Below are positions 1-5,822 of a stretch of DNA of 27,446 nt, piece after piece (the stretch's first letter is position 1; each line of letters begins with the position of its first letter). The notes beneath the pieces were generated by a model. It was not told the DNA's origin, did not search any database, and was given only the letters and a program-made list of their open reading frames with translations. This DNA is from Ruminococcaceae bacterium UBA3818 (GTDB taxonomy: Bacteria; Bacillota; Clostridia; Oscillospirales; Ruminococcaceae). A program made the position numbers and the translations under genes. The stretch covers positions 1 to 27,446 of the forward strand of contig DFDW01000041.1 of NCBI GenBank assembly GCA_002369315.1, given 5' to 3'.

Positions 1-650
1 GCGATCTGGAAATAACGGTCAAAACCGGAGGTCATCAAAAGCTGTTTAAACTGCTGCGGCGCCTGGGGCAGCGCGTAAAACATCCCCGGATGCTTACGGG
101 CCGGAACCAGATAGTCCCGGGCGCCCTCAGGAGAAGACGCAGTCAGAATCGGGGTGGTGATTTCCAGAAAATCGTGCTCCATCATGGCTTTACGCAAAGC
201 GGCGACCACGTTGCAGCGCAAAACGATATTCTGTTTGATCGCCGGGTTGCGCAGATCCAGATAGCGGTAGCGCAGCCGCTGGGTCTCGTCCGCCTCTCGG
301 CTGCGGTTGATCTCAAAGGGAAGCTCGTTGTGGCGGCAGCGGCCCAGTACCTTGATCTGGGAGGGAACCACTTCGATGTCGCCGGTAGGCTGCTTGGGAT
401 TTTTGCTGGAACGCTCCCGCACAACGCCGGTGACCTGCAGGGTCGTTTCCTTATTGAGGCCTTTGACCAGTGCCAGAAGCTCGGCGTCCTCTACCACCAG
501 CTGGGTGGTGCCGTAAAAATCGCGCAGGACAACGAAGGCCAGACTTCCGCCCACCTCACGGACATTTTCCATAAAGCCCGCCAGCGTCACGGTCTGACCC
601 GCGTGCTCCAGCCGCAGCTGGCCGCAGGTATGGGTTCTTGACTGCATCAT
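1..650 (-). CDS. aspS: Aspartyl-tRNA synthetase, N-terminal part (runs off left edge)
   Basis: Charges tRNA-Asp (or tRNA-Asp/Asn if non-discriminating) with aspartate in the cytoplasm. About 216 N-terminal residues are present. They comprise the OB-fold anticodon-binding domain (start MMQSRTHTCGQLRLEHAGQ, then a VVLRDFYGTTQLVVED strand region) and the beginning of the class II catalytic core. The last visible residues, HPGMFYALPQAPQQFKQLLM followed by TSGFDRYFQIA, are the highly conserved AspRS region just before motif 2. Several ATGs cluster at 645-659. I chose the ATG at 650 because the GGAG at 661-664 lies 10 bases upstream; the ATG at 656 is the alternative. The gene starts 43 bases after the hisS stop and has no promoter I can see, so it is probably the second gene of the T-box-controlled hisS-aspS operon. 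The C-terminal catalytic part is outside the window. Confidence 0.95.
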   Translation of the reverse strand, partial: MMQSRTHTCGQLRLEHAGQTVTLAGFMENVREVGGSLAFVVLRDFYGTTQLVVEDAELLALVKGLNKETTLQVTGVVRERSSKNPKQPTGDIEVVPSQIKVLGRCRHNELPFEINRSREADETQRLRYRYLDLRNPAIKQNIVLRCNVVAALRKAMMEHDFLEITTPILTASSPEGARDYLVPARKHPGMFYALPQAPQQFKQLLMTSGFDRYFQI

Positions 651-693
651 GATCATCATACTCCTATCTTTTTCGGGGATCTGATCCTCGGTT

Positions 694-2010
694 TTATTCA
701 TCTTTCAGCGCGCCGGCCACATCTTCCAGGCGGCTTGCGTAAATCGCCTGCACCAGGCTGTCCGGCTCCGACGGATCCGCATTCAGCCGGATCTCGGTGA
801 CAGTGCCATCGTCCATCTTTTTCAGCTTCACTGTTCCCGCTTCCAATTCGCTGTCGCCAATGATCGCGGAGAAGCGCGCGCCCAGCTTGTTGGCGAACTT
901 CATCTGCGCCTTGACCGACCGGCCCATGGTGTCGCACTCGGCCCAGAATCCTTCATCCCGCAGCTGCGTCACCAGCTGCGCCGCCTTGGCGCCTGCCGCG
1001 TCGCCCATGCTGCCGATGAACGCCATGCACTCCGGCTGACCCGGGAAGGGGCTGCCGCAGGCCTCCATGGTCATAAGGATACGCTCCAATCCCATGGCAA
1101 AGCCGATTCCGGGCAGCGACGGGCCGCCCAGCTGCTCAATGAGTCCGTCATACCGGCCGCCGGCACAGATGGTGCTCTGCGCGCCGATTTTGTCGGTGAC
1201 AAATTCAAATACGGTTTTGGTGTAATAATCCAGTCCGCGGACGATTTTGGGGTTGATGACATAAGGGATCCCCATCGCGTCCAGCCGTGCCTTGACCTGC
1301 GTAAAGTGGTCGGTACATTCCTCGCACAAAAAGTCCAGCATCATGGGCGCGCCTTCGCCGATCTGCTGGCAAATAGGGCTTTTGCAGTCCAACAACCGCA
1401 TGGGATTGCGCTCCAACCGGTCTTTGCAGGTATCGCACAGCTCCTCCCGGCGGGCGGCAAAATGGTCGTGCAGCGCCTTTTGATATCTGGCCCGACAGGT
1501 GGGGCAGCCAATGGAGTTTAGCTCCAGCTGCGCTTCGATTCCCAACTCCCGGAACATGTGAAACACCATAGAGATCACTTCCGCGTCGCTGGCGGCGGCG
1601 GGAGAACCAAGCATCTCCACGCCGAACTGGTGGAATTCCCGCAGGCGGCCCGCCTGGGGTTTTTCATACCGGAACGCGGACAGCAGATACGCCGCCTTTA
1701 CCGGAAGCGCATCGCCCAAAAGCCCGTGTTCGATGGCGCTTCGCAGGGTACCTGCAGTCCCTTCCGGCCGCAGGGTAATGGACCGGCCGCCCTTGTCCTC
1801 AAAGGTGTACATTTCCTTCTGTACCACGTCGGTGGTATCGCCCACCGAGCGGTTAAACAGCTCCGTATGCTCAAAAGTGGGGACACGGATCTCCCGGAAA
1901 CCATACAGCCCCGCGATCTCCATTACTTTTTTCTCCAGATACTGCCATTTATAACTTTGGGCAGGCAGTACATCCTGGGTACCTCTGGGCCCCTTGGTTA
2001 AAATCGCCAT
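694..2010 (-). CDS. hisS: Histidyl-tRNA synthetase
   Basis: Class II synthetase charging tRNA-His, 438 residues, normal for the family. The N-terminus reads MAILTKGPRGTQDVLP. Motif 2 is YRYEKPQAGRLREFHQFG, the histidine-binding HisA motif includes RGLDYYTKTVFEF, and motif 3 is GIGFAMGLERIL. The insertion with CPTCRARYQ, CDTCKDR, NPMRLLDCK and CEEC is the cysteine-rich segment typical of Firmicutes HisRS. A C-terminal anticodon-binding domain follows. The reading frame stays open upstream to 2133, but the ATG at 2010 has an AGGAGG at 2017-2022 and gives the conserved N-terminus. The upstream extension would also be translated from the T-box terminator, so it is not coding. The gene is preceded by its own promoter and T-box leader and followed 43 bases later by aspS. 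Confidence 0.97.
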   Translation of the reverse strand: MAILTKGPRGTQDVLPAQSYKWQYLEKKVMEIAGLYGFREIRVPTFEHTELFNRSVGDTTDVVQKEMYTFEDKGGRSITLRPEGTAGTLRSAIEHGLLGDALPVKAAYLLSAFRYEKPQAGRLREFHQFGVEMLGSPAAASDAEVISMVFHMFRELGIEAQLELNSIGCPTCRARYQKALHDHFAARREELCDTCKDRLERNPMRLLDCKSPICQQIGEGAPMMLDFLCEECTDHFTQVKARLDAMGIPYVINPKIVRGLDYYTKTVFEFVTDKIGAQSTICAGGRYDGLIEQLGGPSLPGIGFAMGLERILMTMEACGSPFPGQPECMAFIGSMGDAAGAKAAQLVTQLRDEGFWAECDTMGRSVKAQMKFANKLGARFSAIIGDSELEAGTVKLKKMDDGTVTEIRLNADPSEPDSLVQAIYASRLEDVAGALKDE

Positions 2011-2074
2011 CTTTGCTCCTCCTTTTTGCCATCCGCCAAAAGCGGTCTCATCCTTATGTTTCAAAATCGGACCG

Positions 2075-2117
2075 AAAAACAAAAACTCCGTCCCTCCCAC
2101 GCCGGAAGGGACGGAGT
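2075..2117 (-). terminator. T-box-controlled intrinsic terminator before hisS
   Basis: Minus-strand stem ACTCCGTCCCT (2107-2117) pairs perfectly with AGGGACGGAGT (2085-2095) around an 11-base loop. A TTTTTGTTTTT tract follows at 2075-2085. The 5' arm begins just after the T-box sequence, so the antiterminator and terminator are mutually exclusive. Confidence 0.93.
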
Positions 2118-2375
2118 ATATCCGCGGTACCACCCTTGTTGAGGGCCCTTTCGGCGCCCCCCGCTTAAAACCGTTAACGCCGGCCTTACGGGCAGGACTA
2201 CCGGTTCCGCAGCCGGAACGTTCCCCCTGCCTGCCGAGCGGGTGTCTGTTTCCTCCTGCCGTTGGCAGCGCCCTTCCAGCCTAAGAGGCGCCTCTCTGTG
2301 CCGGCTTTGGCGGAAATTTCCCGTCGAATCCGCATTTGTTCTGTTTTTACCGGTGCTTTTCGCTGCCGGATTGAT
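2075..2375 (-). promoter_or_regulatory. T-box riboswitch leader of the hisS-aspS operon
   Basis: On the minus strand the invariant 14-base T-box, AGGGTGGTACCGCG, lies at 2123-2136. It is followed by the intrinsic terminator at 2075-2117, and the two must compete in the antiterminator fold. An AGAGAG motif typical of T-box Stem I is at 2292-2297, followed by GCTGGAAGG. In this family, uncharged cognate tRNA pairs its anticodon with a specifier codon in Stem I and its free CCA end with the T-box bulge, allowing read-through into the synthetase gene. The gene content predicts tRNA-His as ligand. A CAC triplet (complement of 2242-2244) sits roughly where a specifier should be, but an overlapping CAG triplet is close by and I could not fold Stem I to decide between them. 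The 5' end is estimated from the promoter at 2381-2409. Confidence 0.92.
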
Positions 2376-2380
2376 TTTAG

Positions 2381-2409
2381 ATTATAATACGATTTTCCCC
2401 TTTTGGCAA
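2381..2409 (-). promoter_or_regulatory. Promoter of the hisS-aspS operon
   Basis: Minus-strand -35 TTGCCA (2404-2409), 17-base spacer, consensus -10 TATAAT (2381-2386), predicting a start near 2374. The -35 region lies within an imperfect inverted repeat (2391-2419). That repeat could also act as a weak stop for transcripts coming from mgsA, but it lacks a clear U tract. Confidence 0.8.
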
Positions 2410-2442
2410 GGGAAAAATCAGAAAAATCCTTTTTCTGCCGCT

Positions 2443-2844
2443 TTATCCCGCGTGGACGATATTACGCCAATCCAAATCACCGCGTTCCAGCGCGTGGATC
2501 AGCGCTTCCGCTGTGGCGATATTCGTCGCCACCGGGATATTATGCACGTCACACAGCCGCAAAAGCTGCGCTCGGTCGCTCTCCGCCTCTTTTTGGGTCA
2601 GCGGGTCCCGGAAAAACAAAAGCAGGTCGATCTCGTTACAGGCGATCCGCGCCGCGATTTGCTGATCGCCGCCCTGATCCCCGCTTAAAAAACGGACAAT
2701 TTCCAAACCGGTTGCCTCCGCCACCATTTTGCAGGTCGTTCCGGAGCCGCACAAAGTATGATGGCTTAAAATGCCACAATAGGCAATGCAAAATTGGACC
2801 ATCAATTCTTTTTTTGCGTCGTGCGCCGTTAATGCGATCGTCAC
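2443..2844 (-). CDS. mgsA: Methylglyoxal synthase
   Basis: Converts dihydroxyacetone phosphate to methylglyoxal and phosphate, a cytosolic bypass of lower glycolysis. 133 residues. Family signatures are ALTAHDAKK (phosphate-site His8, Asp9, Lys12), GSGTTCKMV, LSGDQGGDQQIA with Asp60 at the catalytic Asp position (Asp71 in E. coli), FFRDPL and NIPVATNIATA. The segment after FFRDPL reads TQKEAESDRAQLLR where the family usually has a P-H-x-P-D motif, so the His corresponding to E. coli His98 appears to be Ala87. The start is GTG at 2844. The only in-range SD (GAGAGG, 2855-2860) is 10 bases upstream, and an ATG at 2854 is out of frame. It follows the MinD-like gene by 23 bases, suggesting one transcript. 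Confidence 0.92.
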   Translation of the reverse strand: MTIALTAHDAKKELMVQFCIAYCGILSHHTLCGSGTTCKMVAEATGLEIVRFLSGDQGGDQQIAARIACNEIDLLLFFRDPLTQKEAESDRAQLLRLCDVHNIPVATNIATAEALIHALERGDLDWRNIVHAG

Positions 2845-2867
2845 TGTAGATCATCCTCTCTCTGTTT

Positions 2868-3614
2868 TTATACGCCCAATTCTACTGTTTGTCCCAAAAG
2901 CCGTAAAGCAATATTACGGCAGGCCATTTTTGCGCCGTTTTGCTGCGGCAAAGCCGTTCCCTCGCTCAGACAATAGGAAACCTCCAAATCCTCCGGCACG
3001 ACCCCCAACAGCTGTGCCCCAACCGTATCAATGGCAAAATCCAGATGGGGAATCGGCCGGCGCCGGAAAAACCGTTTTACATCCAGCCGGTTAACCACCA
3101 ACCATTGGCGGATCCGCGGCTGCTCGTCCAGCCGGTCAGACACCGCGCGCGCGTCCCGCAGGCAGGGAAGATCCGGTGTTGCAACAATGATCGCCGCGTC
3201 TGCCGCGCATTGCGCCGCTTCAAACCACGAGCCGAAGCCCGGAGGCGTTTCGATCAGAATAAAATCAAAAGATCCGGCCAACTCATTCGTTTTTTCTGCG
3301 AACACCGCCGGATCATAGAAAAAATCCTGTTCATTGGGTGCCAAGGCCGCCCACAGACCGGGCTCGTCCGGTACCGGCAGGATACAATCTTTTGCCGCGC
3401 ACCGGCCGGACAAAAAATCAGAAAGGCAGCATACGCCCCGTTCCAGGTCCATCATCAGGTCAAACACGCCAAGGCCAAGCTCCATCTCGATCAGCAGGGT
3501 CTTTTGCCCCAGGCGGGCCAGCTCCCGTCCAATCGTAACTGTCAGGCAGGATTTTCCCACCCCTCCTTTTCCGGAAGCAACCATGAAAACCGTTTCTCTT
3601 TTTTTCATTGCCAT
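2868..3614 (-). CDS. MinD/ParA-family P-loop ATPase, divergent
   Basis: About 248 residues. The N-terminus carries the deviant Walker A motif ASGKGGVGKS (signature Lys16 and Lys21), placing it in the MinD/ParA/Mrp family of dimerising ATPases that position division sites, flagella or DNA. Downstream motifs are altered. The Walker A' region reads LLIEMELGLGVFD, with Glu43 and Glu45 where MinD has two Asp. Walker B reads FILIETPPG, with Glu122 where Asp is usual. The C-terminus is short (RLLGQTVELGV) and not obviously a MinD amphipathic membrane helix. I chose the ATG at 3614 because AAAAAGG sits about six bases upstream; the ATG at 3620 directly abuts the SD. It lies upstream of mgsA. In many Clostridia minC-minD-minE lies near mgsA, so this may be a diverged relative of that cluster, but no minC or minE is visible. 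The cellular role is not established. Confidence 0.88.
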   Translation of the reverse strand: MAMKKRETVFMVASGKGGVGKSCLTVTIGRELARLGQKTLLIEMELGLGVFDLMMDLERGVCCLSDFLSGRCAAKDCILPVPDEPGLWAALAPNEQDFFYDPAVFAEKTNELAGSFDFILIETPPGFGSWFEAAQCAADAAIIVATPDLPCLRDARAVSDRLDEQPRIRQWLVVNRLDVKRFFRRRPIPHLDFAIDTVGAQLLGVVPEDLEVSYCLSEGTALPQQNGAKMACRNIALRLLGQTVELGV

Positions 3615-3645
3615 TTTCATCCTTTTTGACGAAATGCACCTAATC

Positions 3646-3674
3646 AGGATAGATTATAGCACTTTTTCTGTCAA
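3646..3674 (-). promoter_or_regulatory. Probable promoter of the MinD-like/mgsA pair
   Basis: Minus-strand TTGACA at 3669-3674 is followed 17 bases later by TATCCT (3646-3651). A perfect TATAAT at 3653-3658 overlaps, but it is only 10 bases from TTGACA and has no good -35 of its own. The surrounding gap 3615-3764 is very AT-rich and holds no other feature I can support. Confidence 0.5.
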
Positions 3675-3764
3675 AATAAAATAGAAAAATAAAAATTTCA
3701 CATTTTCACTCTATTTTTGCCTGTTTTTTTGGTTAAATATACAAATTTTATCTTCCATACGGCA

Positions 3765-4145
3765 TCAGCCGGCTTCCCCGTAAATGCTTAAAGACGTGCG
3801 GTTTGGCATACATACCGCGCTTTGCCCCTCCATGGATAAAAATCCAGCGTTTTCGCAAATATGATCGGGACAGGTGACCTGCACAAAACGGATTTTGTGG
3901 TTTTCGATCTGAAAGGACACCGGAACCCCGTAATCCTCCTGCAAAGAAAAGATATGGTCCTCTTCTTCCAGTAAATTCAGCCGCATCACTTCTTTGCCGT
4001 CAACCATAATGACCGCCAGATTCTGCTCTTTGGGAGGCTGATAGGCAAGCCGGTAAGCAATCCAGCAGCCGGCGGCCAGCAACAGCAGCGCGCCGATGAC
4101 AGCCCAGTCTTTTTTTCCGAGCGCAAACGATTGTTTTTTTTCCAT
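3765..4145 (-). CDS. Membrane-anchored NusG domain II-containing protein
   Basis: 126 residues. A lysine-rich cytoplasmic start (MEKKQSFALGKKDWAVIG) is followed by one hydrophobic helix (about residues 16-34, ALLLLAAGCWIAYRLAY). The remainder is a small extracytoplasmic beta domain with VIMVDGKEVMRLNL and the Cys-rich segment CPDHICENAGFLSMEGQ...CMPN. This is the pattern of stand-alone NusG_II (formerly DUF1312) proteins of Clostridia. In those genomes they often accompany isoprenoid or electron-transport genes; their function is unknown. The frame opens from a TTG at 4175, but the ATG at 4145 has GAGAGG eight bases upstream and gives a sensible topology. It lies 26 bases downstream of the NUDIX gene, probably in one operon. 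Confidence 0.85.
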   Translation of the reverse strand: MEKKQSFALGKKDWAVIGALLLLAAGCWIAYRLAYQPPKEQNLAVIMVDGKEVMRLNLLEEEDHIFSLQEDYGVPVSFQIENHKIRFVQVTCPDHICENAGFLSMEGQSAVCMPNRTSLSIYGEAG

Positions 4146-4171
4146 AGGGTACCTCTCGCAAAAAACAATTT

Positions 4172-4717
4172 TCAAATGCGGCCTGCGTGGTGCAACGCCT
4201 GATATTTTAATAGCCCAATCTGGGTTTTCGCGTCAATGATCTCGCCGTCCAGCACCATCTGCAGCGCCTCGTCCAGCGTGTAGCGCTCCACCGACAAAAA
4301 CTCATTCTCATCCAGATCCTGTTCCCCAAAGGTCAAATCCGAGGCAAAAAACAGATGGATCACTTCGGTGTCATAAGCGCAGGTGGGGATCAGTTTTCCC
4401 ATCGAAACAAACCGACCGGCGGTACATCCGGTTTCCTCCCGCAGCTCCCGGCGTCCGCTATTGGCCGGGTCCTCTCCCGGTTCCAGCTTACCCGCGGGCA
4501 GTTCCAGCAGCGTCCTGCCAAACGGATAGCGGAACTGCCGGACAAAAAAGATTTTTTCATTCTCGTCCATCGCCAGAATACTGACGCCGCCCGGATGGTC
4601 GATCACCTCCCGGAAAGTCTGCTTGCCGTTTTCCAGCTCCACCGTATCCCGGCGCAGGCGGACGACTTTTCCCTCAAAAATACGGGTAGAGTCAATGGTT
4701 TTCTCGGTATGAGACAT
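4172..4717 (-). CDS. NUDIX hydrolase, ADP-ribose pyrophosphatase type
   Basis: 181-residue cytosolic hydrolase. The NUDIX box is complete: the run from GKLEPGED to RRELREETGC fits G-x5-E-x7-RE-U-x-EE-x-G-U. Its glutamates bind the Mg ions that cleave the pyrophosphate. The N-terminal sheet (FEGKVVRLRRDTVEL, FREVIDHPGGVSILA) and FVRQFRYPFGRTLLELPAGK are typical of the ADP-ribose pyrophosphatase (NudF/YqkG) subgroup, which turns ADP-ribose into AMP and ribose 5-phosphate. Substrate choice is inferred from this similarity. The frame extends upstream to 4801, but the ATG at 4717 starts the conserved domain and has AGAGGAG upstream. The gene diverges from the M14 peptidase gene. Confidence 0.9.
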   Translation of the reverse strand: MSHTEKTIDSTRIFEGKVVRLRRDTVELENGKQTFREVIDHPGGVSILAMDENEKIFFVRQFRYPFGRTLLELPAGKLEPGEDPANSGRRELREETGCTAGRFVSMGKLIPTCAYDTEVIHLFFASDLTFGEQDLDENEFLSVERYTLDEALQMVLDGEIIDAKTQIGLLKYQALHHAGRI

Positions 4718-4836
4718 AACATTCTCTCCTCTCTTGCAGAAAAACTGCTCAAAACAGCTTGTTTGTGTCATTCTTTTGAAATATCGAGCCTTGTTCGGCA
4801 CATATAGTAAAACGAAAATGCTGTGAGGTGATCACT

Positions 4837-5745
4837 TTGACAGAATCCTTTTATACTATGCCGCCCGTTTTTCCCCGCATCCGGGAAAAAATGCGCTCTT
4901 ATCAGGCTTTTTGCGATGGGCGAAGCACCGCCGTTTTTCCCATCGGCCGTTCGCTGCTGGGCCGTGGGATATACGCTGTCCGCCTGGGGAATCCCCAGCG
5001 CTTTTCCCTGTTTGTCGGCGGCATACACGGTCAGGAATGGCTGGGTGTTTTGCTGCTGTTCCGGTTTCTGGATGACTTATTTTCTAGTATAGCACAAAAT
5101 CGTCCTCTTGCGGATATCCAAATCAAAAAAGCGTTGGAACATCAAGGACTGGTGGTAATACCCGCTCTGAATCCCGACGGCATTTCCATCGCGCTGGAAG
5201 GGGCTGCCGGCGCGCCGGGGATGGAGCGGTATATTACCGCTTTGTGCGGCGGGGATTTTTCCCATTGGCAGGCAAACGCCCGGGGCGTAGACATCAATCA
5301 TAATTTTAACGCGGGTTTTCCCCTTTGCAAACAAGCGGAACGCGCAGCAGGCATCCTGGGGCCGGGGCCGGGAAAATATGGCGGCGAGCGGCCGGAAAGC
5401 GAACCGGAAACACGGGCGATCTGCCGGTTTATCCGCGCTCAGCCGGTGCGGCAGCTATACGCCTTTCATTCCCAGGGAGAGGAAATTTATTACCAATACG
5501 GGGAACATACGCCGCCCCGTTCCCCGCTGATCGCCCAGGTGCTGGCTTCCGCCAGCGGATATGCCTTATCCCATCCCACCGGCACCGCCAGCCACGGCGG
5601 ACTCAAGGACTGGTTTATCGAAGAATTGCACCGGCCGGGCTTTACCATCGAAATCGGCCGCGGCAAAAACCCGCTGCCCATTACCGAGCTGGAGCCGATC
5701 TATGCCCGGCTGATTGAGATGCTGCTGGCCGCCATGATTCTTTGA
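4837..5745 (+). CDS. M14-family zinc carboxypeptidase (gamma-D-Glu-mDAP peptidase-like)
   Basis: About 302 residues. Zinc ligands are visible as GGIHGQEW (His64, Glu67) and YAFHSQGE (His211). The general-base Glu is in FTIEIGRG (Glu272). NPDGI and RGVDINHNF are the conserved M14 substrate-pocket segments; the usual Arg in N-R-N-F is His here. There is no signal peptide or SH3/LysM domain, so this looks like a cytoplasmic or spore-compartment peptidase acting on muropeptides. That substrate is inferred from the AFHSQGEEIYY segment shared with bacterial gamma-D-glutamyl-diaminopimelate peptidases. The start is the TTG at 4837, because GAGGTGATC at 4825-4833 is a long match to the 16S anti-SD. 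A GTG at 4828 lies inside that SD and is unlikely. It is the only plus-strand gene left of the origin and ends at a shared terminator. Confidence 0.88.
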   Translation: MTESFYTMPPVFPRIREKMRSYQAFCDGRSTAVFPIGRSLLGRGIYAVRLGNPQRFSLFVGGIHGQEWLGVLLLFRFLDDLFSSIAQNRPLADIQIKKALEHQGLVVIPALNPDGISIALEGAAGAPGMERYITALCGGDFSHWQANARGVDINHNFNAGFPLCKQAERAAGILGPGPGKYGGERPESEPETRAICRFIRAQPVRQLYAFHSQGEEIYYQYGEHTPPRSPLIAQVLASASGYALSHPTGTASHGGLKDWFIEELHRPGFTIEIGRGKNPLPITELEPIYARLIEMLLAAMIL

Positions 5746-5773
5746 TTTTCCCCTGGTTTTCCCGCTGATGTGG

Positions 5774-5808
5774 AAAAAGCGGAGCGTATTTTTTTCGCTC
5801 CGCTTTTT
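5774..5808. terminator. Bidirectional terminator between M14 peptidase and gyrA
   Basis: AAAAAGCGGAGCG (5774-5786) and CGCTCCGCTTTTT (5796-5808) form a perfect 13-base stem around a T-rich loop. A runs on one side and T runs on the other let it stop both the plus-strand peptidase and the minus-strand gyrA transcripts. Confidence 0.93.
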
Positions 5809-5822
5809 GATTTTACAAGAAA

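Noticed and set aside
2011..2133. N-terminal extension of hisS
   Set aside because: The in-frame upstream codons overlap the T-box terminator; the ATG at 2010 has a perfect SD.
2940..3629. 229-residue plus-strand frame opposite the MinD-like gene
   Set aside because: No SD, and the opposite strand encodes a clear P-loop ATPase.
3653..3674. TTGACA and TATAAT pair as a promoter
   Set aside because: Only 10 bases separate the two elements, too short for a housekeeping sigma promoter; TATCCT at 17 bases is used instead.
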